Below, piece by piece: positions 1 through 8,809 of a stretch of 36,237 bases of DNA. The stretch comes from Aquibium sp. ELW1220. GTDB taxonomy: Bacteria; Pseudomonadota; Alphaproteobacteria; Rhizobiales; Rhizobiaceae. Numbering within the stretch: the stretch's first letter is position 1; each line of letters opens with the position of its first letter. The stretch covers positions 1 to 36,237 of the forward strand of contig NZ_JAOAOQ010000052.1 of the NCBI RefSeq assembly GCF_030398385.1. The letters run 5' to 3'. Position numbers and translations under genes: made by a program. Under the pieces are notes generated by a model, which was not told the DNA's origin, did no database searches, and saw nothing but the letters and a program-made list of their open reading frames with translations.

Positions 1-343
1 CTTGCCATGGCTGGCGGCGCCATGTCCGGCCTGCCGCCGTATCACGACACGTCCTGACGTGAACGCTCAGCCGTACCAATCCCATTCCGGGTCCGACTGG
101 CCGGGCGGCAGAGCCGCCTCCTGGCCCGCTGGCGCTGGCGAAAATGCGGGGACAGTTTACCGATTTCGGGAGAGCTCCGGCCGAAACACCCGCGCCCCTC
201 GCCCGAATTCGGTAAACTGTCCCCGTATTTCCGCCGTCACGCGCCTCCCCCGCACGTCCCCGGCATGTCCGGCCCCGTCCCTGCCGCTGGCGAATCGCCC
301 TTGCCACCTGCTACAAGCCGCTGCGATTGCGCGGGAACCCGAC
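1..343. other. Left edge without a recognised gene
   Basis: I recognise no gene in this stretch. The first 57 bases can be read as the last codons of a frame that stops at 55-57, so the tail of an upstream gene may enter here, but its product cannot be identified from 18 residues. The only structured element is the inverted repeat at 144-228, described separately. Confidence 0.4.
144..228. repeat. Inverted repeat with 27-bp arms (REP/MITE-like)
   Basis: The left arm (144-170) and the reverse complement of the right arm (202-228) agree at 25 of 27 positions, around a 31-bp spacer. The shared core begins GGGGACAGTTTACCGA. The spacer is itself GC-rich and has no open frame of interest. Such intergenic palindromes are typical of dispersed REP-like or miniature mobile repeats in alphaproteobacteria. 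Family membership is inference; what is seen directly is the pairing. It could also act as a terminator-like hairpin for an upstream gene, but no T-run follows either arm. Confidence 0.75.
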
Positions 344-730
344 ATGGAACTGACCCTACCCTGGCCCACCACCACAGGCGAGGCGCTGGCCTTCGGCTCG
401 GCCGCCTGCGCCATCCTCGCCGGCCTCGCCGCGCTCATTCTTCCGGGGCTCTGGGCCGGGCTGACCGGCGAACCGCGCGACCGCGCCGCGGCGTCCTCGG
501 CGCTGCGGGCGGCGTCCGGCTTCCCGATCGGCCTCGGCATCGCGGCGATCATGCTGGCGCAGCCGCTGCTCTATCTCGCCGTCGGCGCCGGCTGGCTGTT
601 TTCCGCCGTCGGCCGCGCGGCGGCCCTTGCCGCCGACCGCACCGCCTGGGGCCTCGGCCTGCTGCGCCTCGTCCTCGACATCCTGCTCGCCGCCCTGCCG
701 CTCGCCTATGCCTTCGGCTACCTCCCCTGA
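344..730 (+). CDS. Small integral membrane protein, function unknown
   Basis: This encodes 128 residues, mostly hydrophobic, with likely membrane segments near residues 13-40, 60-92 (long enough for two short helices) and 102-126. A polar loop of sequence GEPRDRAAASS lies between the first two. The ATG at 344 is preceded by a purine-rich GGGAA; the frame stays open upstream but crosses the inverted repeat and loses protein-like composition, so I start here. It lies 230 bp before atpH in the same direction. A small membrane protein next to the F1 operon fits the DUF4345-like four-helix proteins of Rhizobiales, but I cannot confirm the family and assign no function. Confidence 0.6.
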   Translation: MELTLPWPTTTGEALAFGSAACAILAGLAALILPGLWAGLTGEPRDRAAASSALRAASGFPIGLGIAAIMLAQPLLYLAVGAGWLFSAVGRAAALAADRTAWGLGLLRLVLDILLAALPLAYAFGYLP

Positions 731-795
731 GGCACGATGCGGCGGCGGTGCCCGGTTTGATGCGACAAAACTGACGCGAAACCATATGCCTCGGG

Positions 796-824
796 TTGTT
801 GCGAGTCCGGAATGCCTGTGCTAG
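796..824 (+). promoter_or_regulatory. Candidate promoter of the atp operon
   Basis: TTGTTG at 796-801 is followed after 17 bp by TGCTAG at 819-824, with a TGTG just before it that could act as an extended -10. This is the best -35/-10 pair in the gap before atpH and would give a leader of about 130 nt. It is inferred from pattern only; the -10 match is imperfect. Confidence 0.35.
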
Positions 825-960
825 ACGGCAATCGACTTTCGGCCCGGGGATCGGCACGCTCGGATTTGTGGTCGAAATAATTCAATTAGGTCAGAGGGTT
901 AGCCAGAGTCTTGAACTCGCGCCGAAATCCTGCGGCCATCTCAGGAAGAGAAGACCGTTC

Positions 961-1521
961 GTGGCACAGTCTACTTCGCCAGTTTCAGACGTCGCGGGCC
1001 GCTACGCGGGCTCGCTGTTCGAGCTTGCGCTCGACGAGAAGAGCGTCTCCCAGGTCGAATACGACCTGCTCGCCTTCGAGGGCCTGATCGAGGAGAGCGC
1101 CGATCTGAAGCGCCTCATCGAGAGCCCCGTCTTCTCGGCCGACGACCAGTACCGCGCTATCTCGGCGATCGCCGAGAAGGCGGGCCTGCACGGCCTCGTC
1201 GGCAATTTCCTCAAGGTCGTGGCCAAGAATCGCCGCCTGTTCGCCGTTCCCGGCATCATCAAGGCGTTCCGCGCCATCGCCGCAGAGCATCGCGGCGAGG
1301 TCGTCGCCGAAGTGACGGCCGCCCATGCGCTGACGCGCGAACAGGAAGCCGAACTCAAGGCCGCGCTGGCCGAGGTCGCCGGCAAGACCGTCACCGTCAA
1401 GGTCACGATCGATCCCTCCCTGCTTGGCGGCCTCGTCGTGAAGATGGGTTCGCGCCAGATCGACACGTCGCTCAAGACCAAACTCAATTCGCTCAAGCTC
1501 GCACTTAAAGAGGTCGGCTGA
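961..1521 (+). CDS. atpH: F1F0 ATP synthase subunit delta
   Basis: Delta is the peripheral-stalk subunit that ties the F1 alpha3beta3 head to the F0 b-subunits at the inner membrane. I start at the GTG at 961 ([17 protein letters not shown]), preceded by AGGAAGAG at 943-950. This gives 186 residues, the usual family length; the in-frame ATG at 796 would add an unrelated 55-residue leader. The N-terminal part is the helical domain ([10 protein letters not shown]) and the C-terminal part contains the [20 protein letters not shown] region typical of the OSCP/delta family. It is the first gene of the F1 operon, and its stop codon overlaps the atpA start in TGATG. Confidence 0.95.
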   Translation: MAQSTSPVSDVAGRYAGSLFELALDEKSVSQVEYDLLAFEGLIEESADLKRLIESPVFSADDQYRAISAIAEKAGLHGLVGNFLKVVAKNRRLFAVPGIIKAFRAIAAEHRGEVVAEVTAAHALTREQEAELKAALAEVAGKTVTVKVTIDPSLLGGLVVKMGSRQIDTSLKTKLNSLKLALKEVG

Positions 1522-3050
1522 TGGACATCCGCGCCGCGGAAATTTCCGCAATTCTGAAAGACCAGATCAAGAACTTCGGCAAGGAAGCCGAAGTGTCCGA
1601 AGTCGGCCAGGTCCTGTCGGTCGGTGACGGCATCGCCCGCGTCTACGGCCTCGACAACGTCCAGGCGGGCGAGATGGTCGAGTTCCCCGGCGGCATCCGC
1701 GGCATGGCGCTGAACCTCGAGACCGACAATGTCGGCGTCGTCATCTTCGGTGCCGACCGCGACATCAAGGAAGGCGACACCGTCAAGCGCACCGGCACCA
1801 TCGTCGACGTGCCGGTCGGCAAGGGCCTGCTCGGCCGCGTCGTCGACGCGCTCGGCAATCCGATCGACGGCAAGGGCCCGATCGAGGCGACCGAGCGTCG
1901 CCGCGTCGACGTCAAGGCGCCCGGCATCATTCCCCGCAAGTCGGTGCACGAGCCGATGTCGACCGGCCTCAAGGCCATCGACGCGCTGATCCCGATCGGG
2001 CGCGGCCAGCGCGAACTCGTCATCGGCGATCGCCAGACCGGCAAGACCGCCATCCTGCTCGACACCTTCCTCAACCAGAAGCCGATCAACGACGGCGACG
2101 ACGAGAGCCAGAAGCTCTACTGCGTCTACGTCGCCGTCGGCCAGAAGCGTTCCACCGTCGCCCAGTTCGTGAAGGTGCTCGAGGAGCGCGGCGCGCTGCA
2201 GTACTCGATCATCGTCGCGGCCACCGCATCCGACCCGGCGCCGATGCAGTTCCTGGCGCCCTTCGCGGGCTGCGCCATGGGCGAGTTCTTCCGCGACAAC
2301 GGCATGCACGCCGTGATCGGCTATGACGACCTGTCCAAGCAGGCCGTCGCCTACCGCCAGATGTCGCTGCTGCTGCGTCGTCCGCCCGGGCGCGAGGCCT
2401 ATCCGGGCGACGTGTTCTTCCTGCATTCGCGCCTGCTCGAGCGCGCCGCCAAGCTCAACGACGAGAACGGCAAGGGCTCGCTCACCGCGCTTCCGGTCAT
2501 CGAGACGCAGGCCAACGACGTGTCGGCCTACATCCCCACCAACGTGATCTCGATCACCGATGGCCAGATCTTCCTCGAGACCAACCTGTTCTTCCAGGGC
2601 ATCCGCCCGGCGGTGAACGTCGGTCTCTCGGTGTCGCGCGTCGGCTCGGCCGCACAGGTCAAGGCGATGAAGCAGGTGGCCGGCTCGATCAAGGGTGAGC
2701 TCGCCCAGTATCGCGAGATGGCCGCCTTCGCGCAGTTCGGCTCGGATCTCGACGCCGCCACGCAGCGCCTGCTCAACCGCGGCGCACGCCTGACGGAGCT
2801 CCTGAAGCAGCCGCAGTTCTCGCCGCTGAAGACGGAAGAGCAGGTCGTCGTCATCTTCGCCGGCGTCAACGGCTATCTCGACAAGATCCCGGTCGCCAAG
2901 GTCGGCGAGTTCGAGCGCGGCCTGCTGACGCACATGCGTGCCGACGGCAAGGCCGTTCTCGAGGGCATCCGCGTCGAGAAGGCCCTGTCGGACGATCTCC
3001 GCGCCAGGCTGAAGGCCGAGATTGACGCCTTCGCCAAGAACTTCGCCTGA
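1521..3050 (+). CDS. atpA: F1F0 ATP synthase subunit alpha
   Basis: This is the non-catalytic nucleotide-binding subunit of the F1 head, which alternates with beta in the alpha3beta3 hexamer. At 509 residues it is full length. The N-terminal beta-barrel covers roughly residues 25-95. The P-loop GDRQTGKT is at residues 169-176, and the downstream [17 protein letters not shown] stretch (start of the C-terminal helical domain) carries the conserved arginine that reaches into the catalytic site. The start ATG overlaps the atpH stop by one base, so the two are translationally coupled. No irregularities are seen. Confidence 0.98.
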   Translation: MDIRAAEISAILKDQIKNFGKEAEVSEVGQVLSVGDGIARVYGLDNVQAGEMVEFPGGIRGMALNLETDNVGVVIFGADRDIKEGDTVKRTGTIVDVPVGKGLLGRVVDALGNPIDGKGPIEATERRRVDVKAPGIIPRKSVHEPMSTGLKAIDALIPIGRGQRELVIGDRQTGKTAILLDTFLNQKPINDGDDESQKLYCVYVAVGQKRSTVAQFVKVLEERGALQYSIIVAATASDPAPMQFLAPFAGCAMGEFFRDNGMHAVIGYDDLSKQAVAYRQMSLLLRRPPGREAYPGDVFFLHSRLLERAAKLNDENGKGSLTALPVIETQANDVSAYIPTNVISITDGQIFLETNLFFQGIRPAVNVGLSVSRVGSAAQVKAMKQVAGSIKGELAQYREMAAFAQFGSDLDAATQRLLNRGARLTELLKQPQFSPLKTEEQVVVIFAGVNGYLDKIPVAKVGEFERGLLTHMRADGKAVLEGIRVEKALSDDLRARLKAEIDAFAKNFA

Positions 3051-3073
3051 TCGGTCGGGAGTAGGGTCGAGGC

Positions 3074-3952
3074 ATGCCTTCACTCAAGGATCTGCGAAAC
3101 CGCATCGCCTCGGTGAAGGCGACGCAGAAGATCACCAAGGCGATGCAGATGGTCGCCGCGGCGAAGCTGCGTCGCGCCCAGGAAGCGGCGGAGGCGGCGC
3201 GGCCGTATTCGCAGCGCATGGGCGCGGTGCTGGCCAACATCGCAGCCGCCGTGTCGGGCGACGACGCGCCTACGCTGATGACCGGCACCGGCAGGGACGA
3301 CGTGCACCTGCTCGTCGTCGCGACCGCCGAACGCGGCCTGTGCGGCGGCTTCAACAGCCAGATCGCCCGTCTCGCGCGCGAGCACATCCGCCGGCTGCTG
3401 CGCGACGGCAAGACGGTGAAGATCATCACCGTCGGCAAGAAGGGCGCGGACATCCTGCGCCGCGACCATGCCAAGCTGATCATCGAGCGCATCGAACTGC
3501 GCGACGTCAAGCAGGTCGGCTTCGTCAACGCCGACGCCATCGCGAAGAACATCACCCAGCGCTTCGCGGCGGGCGAGTTCGACGTCTGCACGCTGTTCTA
3601 TTCGGAGTTCAAGTCGGTGATCTCGCAGGTCCCGACCGCCCAGCAGATCATCCCGGCGAGCGCTCCCGCCGCGCCGGCCGCCGATGCCTCGGCATCGTCG
3701 ATCTATGAATACGAGCCGGATGCGGGCCAGATCCTGTCGGACCTGATCCCGCGCAACATCTCCGTCCAGATCTTCCGCGCGCTGCTCGAGAATGCGGCGG
3801 GCGAGATGGGCGCCAAGATGACGGCCATGGACAATGCGACGCGCAATGCCGGCGACATGATCAGCAAGCTGACGATCACCTACAACCGTCAGCGGCAGGC
3901 GCAGATCACCAAGGAACTGATCGAAATCATCTCGGGCGCGGAAGCGCTCTAG
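3074..3952 (+). CDS. atpG: F1F0 ATP synthase subunit gamma
   Basis: Gamma is the central rotor shaft coupling ring rotation to catalysis in beta. The 292-residue product begins [20 protein letters not shown], the conserved N-terminal helix, and ends in the matching C-terminal coiled-coil helix ([20 protein letters not shown]). The middle Rossmann-like domain has the ERGLCGGFN motif. An Ala/Ser-rich stretch near residues 195-210 ([13 protein letters not shown]) is the low-complexity insertion commonly seen in alphaproteobacterial gamma subunits. It begins 23 bp after atpA, with GGGAG just upstream of the ATG. Confidence 0.97.
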   Translation: MPSLKDLRNRIASVKATQKITKAMQMVAAAKLRRAQEAAEAARPYSQRMGAVLANIAAAVSGDDAPTLMTGTGRDDVHLLVVATAERGLCGGFNSQIARLAREHIRRLLRDGKTVKIITVGKKGADILRRDHAKLIIERIELRDVKQVGFVNADAIAKNITQRFAAGEFDVCTLFYSEFKSVISQVPTAQQIIPASAPAAPAADASASSIYEYEPDAGQILSDLIPRNISVQIFRALLENAAGEMGAKMTAMDNATRNAGDMISKLTITYNRQRQAQITKELIEIISGAEAL

Positions 3953-5434
<1,482 letters not shown>

Positions 5435-5443
5435 TCAACGATT

Positions 5444-5470
5444 GGCGAACAGGGAGTAGCGAACAGGTTT
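5444..5470. repeat. Short tandem motif in the atpD-atpC spacer
   Basis: The 9-mer GCGAACAGG occurs at 5445-5453 and again at 5459-5467, joined by GAGTA, a 14-bp period. This lies inside the 93-bp spacer between atpD and atpC, which is unusually long for an otherwise tight operon. Similar GCGAA(C/T)AGGGAGTA units are, from memory, common dispersed repeats in Mesorhizobium-type genomes; that link is not verified. Confidence 0.4.
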
Positions 5471-5527
5471 GGCCGGCTGACGAGGCGATCGTCCTTCGCC
5501 ACTGGCCATCCGCTTCGCTAGGTTTGA

Positions 5528-5935
5528 ATGGCACAATCCTTCAAGTTCGAGCTGGTTTCGCCGGAGCGCCTGCTCGTCTCCGCGCAGGTCGAGTCCGTGG
5601 TCATTCCGGCGACGGAAGGCGAGATGACGGTGATGGCGAACCACGCGCCGGTCATGACCACCATCAAGCCGGGCGTGGTCGCGATCACCGTGGCCGGCGG
5701 CAAGGTCGACCGCTACGTGGTGTTCGGCGGCTTCGCCGACATCCTGCCGGAAGGCTGCACGCTCTTGGCCGAATCGGCGATCCACGTTGACCAGATCGAC
5801 CGCGCCGACATCGCGCGGCGCATCAAGGAAGCCCAGGAAGACCTCAACGATGCCGCCGATCATCACGGCAGGACGAAGGCCGAGGAGTATCTCGGCCAGC
5901 TCACGACGCTCCAGGGCGCCATCCTGCCCGCCTGA
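5528..5935 (+). CDS. atpC: F1F0 ATP synthase subunit epsilon
   Basis: Epsilon binds gamma at the foot of the central stalk and can inhibit ATP hydrolysis. The 135-residue product has the N-terminal beta-sandwich (FKFELVSPERLLVSAQVESV, VIPATEGEMTVMANHAPVMT) and a shorter C-terminal helical hairpin from about residue 90 (RADIARRIKEAQEDLNDA). The ATG at 5528 is preceded by TAGG. It is the last gene of the operon; an intrinsic terminator lies 28 bp after its stop. Confidence 0.97.
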   Translation: MAQSFKFELVSPERLLVSAQVESVVIPATEGEMTVMANHAPVMTTIKPGVVAITVAGGKVDRYVVFGGFADILPEGCTLLAESAIHVDQIDRADIARRIKEAQEDLNDAADHHGRTKAEEYLGQLTTLQGAILPA

Positions 5936-5963
5936 CGGGCGGTTCCCTGACGAGACCGAACGA

Positions 5964-5989
5964 GCCGGGCCGCGAGGTCCGGCTTTTTT
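5964..5989 (+). terminator. Intrinsic terminator of the atp operon
   Basis: GCCGGGCC (5964-5971) pairs with GGTCCGGC (5976-5983) across a GCGA tetraloop, with one G-T pair, and is followed directly by six T at 5984-5989. Position and shape fit a Rho-independent terminator right after atpC. Confidence 0.88.
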
Positions 5990-6025
5990 CGTTCCGGGCG
6001 CGACGATCGAATGGTCGGCGACGGG

Positions 6026-6083
6026 TCGTGCGTCCTTCGAGGCTCGGCTTCCCCGAGCGCCGCAGGATGAGGATCGTGGGATG
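6026..6083. repeat. Intergenic palindromic repeat
   Basis: This segment begins CGTGCGTCCTTCGAGGCTCG and ends with CGCAGGATGAGGATCGTGGG. It holds an inner 6-bp stem (GCTCGG 6042-6047 with CCGAGC 6053-6058), and the outer parts are also roughly complementary. From memory, sequences of this type (CGTCCTTCGAGGCTCG...CAGGATGAGGAT) are dispersed intergenic repeats in rhizobial genomes. It sits between the atp terminator and the end of the convergent hydrolase gene. Confidence 0.55.
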
Positions 6084-6094
6084 CGGTACGCTGC

Positions 6095-7021
6095 CTATTC
6101 GCCCACCGCCCGCACGAACACGGCGATCGCATCCGCGAGCCCGCTCGTCAGCGCTGTATCGGGATCGGAATAGGTCGCGACATTGCCGGCGAAGTCGGCC
6201 GGTGCATCGGCCAGCACGTGGTTCATGGCGGGGAACCAGCGGCTTTCCACGTCCGGCCGCGCCTGCGCGAGGGCGTCGAAGTCGGCGCGGGTGACCTGGA
6301 TGTCCGTCCCGCCGCCGACCACCAGCGCCGGCATGGCCACCGCGGCAAGCGTCTCCGCCGGCCGCAGCGACAGCATCGAGATCATGAAGGGCTGAACCGA
6401 CGGGCGAAACAGCCCGGCGAGCGTCGGCGGCACGGCACCGACCCGCCGGCCGGCCTCCAGTTCGCCGAGAATCGCCAGTGCTTCGGCGCGGCCCGGCTGC
6501 GGCAGGTTGGAAAGCTGGTCGCGCAGCGTCTCGCCCGGCGGACGTCCTGGGGTGGCCAGGAGGACGAGGCCGGCGAAGGTATCCGGCGCCGCCTTCGCCG
6601 CCTCGATCGCCACCATGCCGCCCTCGCTGTGCCCGAGCAGCACGAGTGGCCGGCCGGGGTATGCGGCCGCCGCCCAGCCGATGACGCTTCGCAGGTCCTC
6701 GACATAGGTCGCGATGGTCACGTCGGCCTCGTCGCCGGCCGGCGCGCTGCCCGGCAGGCCGCGCTTGTCGTAGCGCAGGCTGGCAATTCCCCGCTCGGCG
6801 AGGGCACCGGCGAGCTTGCGCAGGTAACCGGCCCTGACGCCGAGCACGCTGTTGCCGTCGCTGTCGGTGGGGCCGGAGCCCGCGACCATCACGACCAGCG
6901 GGCCGGCCCCCGAAGGGTCTTCGAGCGTTGCGGGGAGGCCTCCTGCATCGACGGGCCGTCCGGCTGCTGAGGAGGCGAAGGACATCGTCATTGCCGCCAG
7001 GAGGAGGAGACAGCGCAGCAT
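6095..7021 (-). CDS. Alpha/beta hydrolase, probably exported
   Basis: The 308-residue product starts with a hydrophobic leader (MLRCLLLLAAMTMSFASSAAG) that looks like a signal peptide cleaved near residue 20, so a periplasmic location is likely. The body is an alpha/beta hydrolase: an oxyanion-type loop VMVAGSGPTDSDGN near residue 45, the RYDKRGLPGS segment, and the nucleophile elbow GHSEGG at 130-135 with Ser132 as nucleophile. GGGTDIQV and AMNHVLAD probably supply the acid and histidine. The overall pattern resembles the serine aminopeptidase/acyl-hydrolase (hydrolase_4) group, but the substrate is unknown. It follows rppH by 15 bp on the same strand and may be the last gene of that run. 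Confidence 0.8.
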   Translation of the reverse strand: MLRCLLLLAAMTMSFASSAAGRPVDAGGLPATLEDPSGAGPLVVMVAGSGPTDSDGNSVLGVRAGYLRKLAGALAERGIASLRYDKRGLPGSAPAGDEADVTIATYVEDLRSVIGWAAAAYPGRPLVLLGHSEGGMVAIEAAKAAPDTFAGLVLLATPGRPPGETLRDQLSNLPQPGRAEALAILGELEAGRRVGAVPPTLAGLFRPSVQPFMISMLSLRPAETLAAVAMPALVVGGGTDIQVTRADFDALAQARPDVESRWFPAMNHVLADAPADFAGNVATYSDPDTALTSGLADAIAVFVRAVGE

Positions 7022-7036
7022 CGCGGCATGCGCCGC

Positions 7037-7555
7037 TCAGGCGGCGAGATGCCGGAAGGCGGCGATCACGTCCTCGTAGACCTTCCGCTTGAACGGCACG
7101 ATCAGCCCCGGCAGTTCGTCGATCGGCTTCCACGCCCAGGCGTCGAACTCGGGCGTGTGGCCGCCCGGCGGCGGGTTGATCCGGATCTCGCTCTCGTCGC
7201 CGTCGAAGCGGAAGGCGAACCAGCGCTGCGTCTGGCCGCGATACTTTCCCTTCAGTGCGACGCCGACCAGTTCCGGCGGCAGGTCGTAGTTGATCCAGTC
7301 CGGCGCTTCCGCCAGCAGCGAGACCGACATCATGCCGGTCTCCTCATAGAGCTCCCGCAGCGCCGCGGGATGCGGATCCTCGCCCGGGTCGATACCGCCC
7401 TGCGGCATCTGCCAGAGCTGGACGGCGCCGTGCATCTCGTCGTTGGGAATGACGATCCTGCGCCCGGCCCAGACCAGACCGGCGGGATTGAGCACCATGA
7501 TGCCGACGCAGGGCCTGTAGGGCAGGCTCTCGGGATGCTTCGACGCGGTGCTCAT
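7037..7555 (-). CDS. rppH: RNA 5'-pyrophosphohydrolase (Nudix)
   Basis: RppH removes pyrophosphate from 5'-triphosphorylated mRNA and so starts 5'-end-dependent decay. The 172-residue product contains a perfect Nudix box at residues 53-75 (G-x5-E-x7-REL-x-EE-x-G-M), preceded by LWQMPQGG, the usual RppH lead-in. [10 protein letters not shown] and [10 protein letters not shown] are further family blocks. It starts three bases after the polysaccharide deacetylase gene ends, in the order usual for Rhizobiales. An Ap4A hydrolase activity is the older name for the same family. Confidence 0.92.
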   Translation of the reverse strand: MSTASKHPESLPYRPCVGIMVLNPAGLVWAGRRIVIPNDEMHGAVQLWQMPQGGIDPGEDPHPAALRELYEETGMMSVSLLAEAPDWINYDLPPELVGVALKGKYRGQTQRWFAFRFDGDESEIRINPPPGGHTPEFDAWAWKPIDELPGLIVPFKRKVYEDVIAAFRHLAA

Positions 7556-7558
7556 TTC

Positions 7559-8734
7559 CTATCCCCCCGTGCTGCTCGCCGTGACGGCCGACACCGGCAC
7601 GACCTCGATGCCCCGCTTGCGGACCGCCCTCGCCCACTCCGCCACCGCATCGACCGTCACGTCGAAGGCGGTGCCGGTGCCGATGGCGAAGCCCCGCGCC
7701 CGGGCCGTGGCTTCCAGCTCGTCGAGCTTCGCCAGGATACTGCCGCGGTCCCTCGCCTGGTCGATCACGAGGTCGCCCTGCGCGTAAGGCACGTCGCTCT
7801 CGGCCGCAAGGGTCTGCGCGACGCTGCGTGCGGAGGACCCGTCGTCGAGATAGGAGAGGCCGCGCTGGCCGAGCTCCCGCATGATCGGCGCGAAGGCCTG
7901 CTGATCGGCGGTGAAACGGCCGCCCATGTAGTTCATGACGCCGGTGTAGTTGGTCGTTCGCGACAGCGCCCAGTAGAGGTTCTCGATGTTGTGCCGGACC
8001 TCGGCCTCGACCGTCAGCGTGTTGCGGCCGGGATTGACGCGCGGATAGTCGAAGGGCTCCAGCGGCAGCTGCATCATGATCTCGTGGCCCTGGCCGCGCG
8101 CCGCCTGCATCCAGCGTCCAAGGCTGTTGCCCTGGGGTGCGAAGGCCAAAGTGATCTCGGGCGGCAGCTTCGCGATCGCGTCCTGCGTGCCGGTCTGGGA
8201 GAGACCGAGACCGCCGATCACCAGCGCCACCCGCGCCCCGCGCGTGCCGGACCACGGCCGCGCATAGACCTCGGCCGCCCGCCGTCCATCGGGTCCGCGC
8301 GCCGGCAGCGGGCCCATCTCGGACTGTTCGATCAGGGCCCGGTCGGGCAGATGCGCGACGCGCAGGTTCTGGCCGAGCGACGACGGATCGTGGATGACGA
8401 TGACGTTGGAAGCGGGTTCGGCCGGAGGATTGACCCGGATGATCGACGGACCCGGCACCGTGGCGCCGTCCGCGGGTGTCGTCCGAAGGGGCGTGGCTGC
8501 CGGTTCGGCGGACGAGGAGGCCGCGACCTCGACGGGCCCGGACGACGCCTCGACCGCCAGCCTGTCGTCCGGAACCCGGAAAGGCTCCGGCTGCAGCGCA
8601 ATGCCGGCGCCAGCGCCCAGGATGGCGAGTGCCGCGAGAGCGCCGACGACGCTCGACCCCCGCGGCCGGAAGGACCGGCCCGCTGGACGTTCGCGCCTGT
8701 CCTGCCCGAGCGGACGATCGAGTTCCTTTGTCAC
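7559..8734 (-). CDS. Divergent polysaccharide deacetylase family protein
   Basis: I use the GTG at 8734, giving 391 residues beginning VTKELDRPLGQD, a start that fits this family in Rhizobiales. An ATG at 8788 would add 18 residues but lies inside a strong hairpin. A single membrane anchor is predicted near residues 29-49 (VVGALAALAILGAG), then a Pro/Ala/Thr-rich linker, and a C-terminal NodB-like deacetylase fold from about residue 170 (ARVALVIGGLGLSQTGTQDA, ITLAFAPQGNSL, EIMMQLPLEPFDYP, NYTGVMNYMGGRFT, SYLDDGSSA). The paired aspartates usual after the first strand are replaced by GG, so catalysis is uncertain. It lies between ctpA and rppH; a periplasmic envelope role is inferred. Confidence 0.82.
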   Translation of the reverse strand: MTKELDRPLGQDRRERPAGRSFRPRGSSVVGALAALAILGAGAGIALQPEPFRVPDDRLAVEASSGPVEVAASSSAEPAATPLRTTPADGATVPGPSIIRVNPPAEPASNVIVIHDPSSLGQNLRVAHLPDRALIEQSEMGPLPARGPDGRRAAEVYARPWSGTRGARVALVIGGLGLSQTGTQDAIAKLPPEITLAFAPQGNSLGRWMQAARGQGHEIMMQLPLEPFDYPRVNPGRNTLTVEAEVRHNIENLYWALSRTTNYTGVMNYMGGRFTADQQAFAPIMRELGQRGLSYLDDGSSARSVAQTLAAESDVPYAQGDLVIDQARDRGSILAKLDELEATARARGFAIGTGTAFDVTVDAVAEWARAVRKRGIEVVPVSAVTASSTGG

Positions 8735-8774
8735 GGGCGGCTGGCGAGGTCCTGTCGGATGGGGGAGGCAGGGA

Positions 8775-8801
8775 GGCGCCGGCGGCATGACCGCCGGCGC
8801 C
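8775..8801 (-). terminator. Strong GC hairpin downstream of ctpA
   Basis: An 11-bp perfect stem (8775-8785 with 8791-8801, GGCGCCGGCGG type) encloses a 5-base loop, starting 9 bp after the ctpA stop on the minus strand. No T-run follows, so it is at best a weak or Rho-assisted terminator, an attenuator or an mRNA 3'-stabiliser between ctpA and the deacetylase gene. It also covers the alternative ATG at 8788. Confidence 0.45.
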
Positions 8802-8809
8802 TGATCAAC

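Noticed and set aside
8735-8788. Start of the deacetylase gene at the ATG at 8788
   Set aside because: It lies inside a strong hairpin, and the added residues (MPPAPPCLPHPTGPRQPP) are not like a protein N-terminus; the GTG at 8734 begins the family-like DLDRPLGQ-type sequence.
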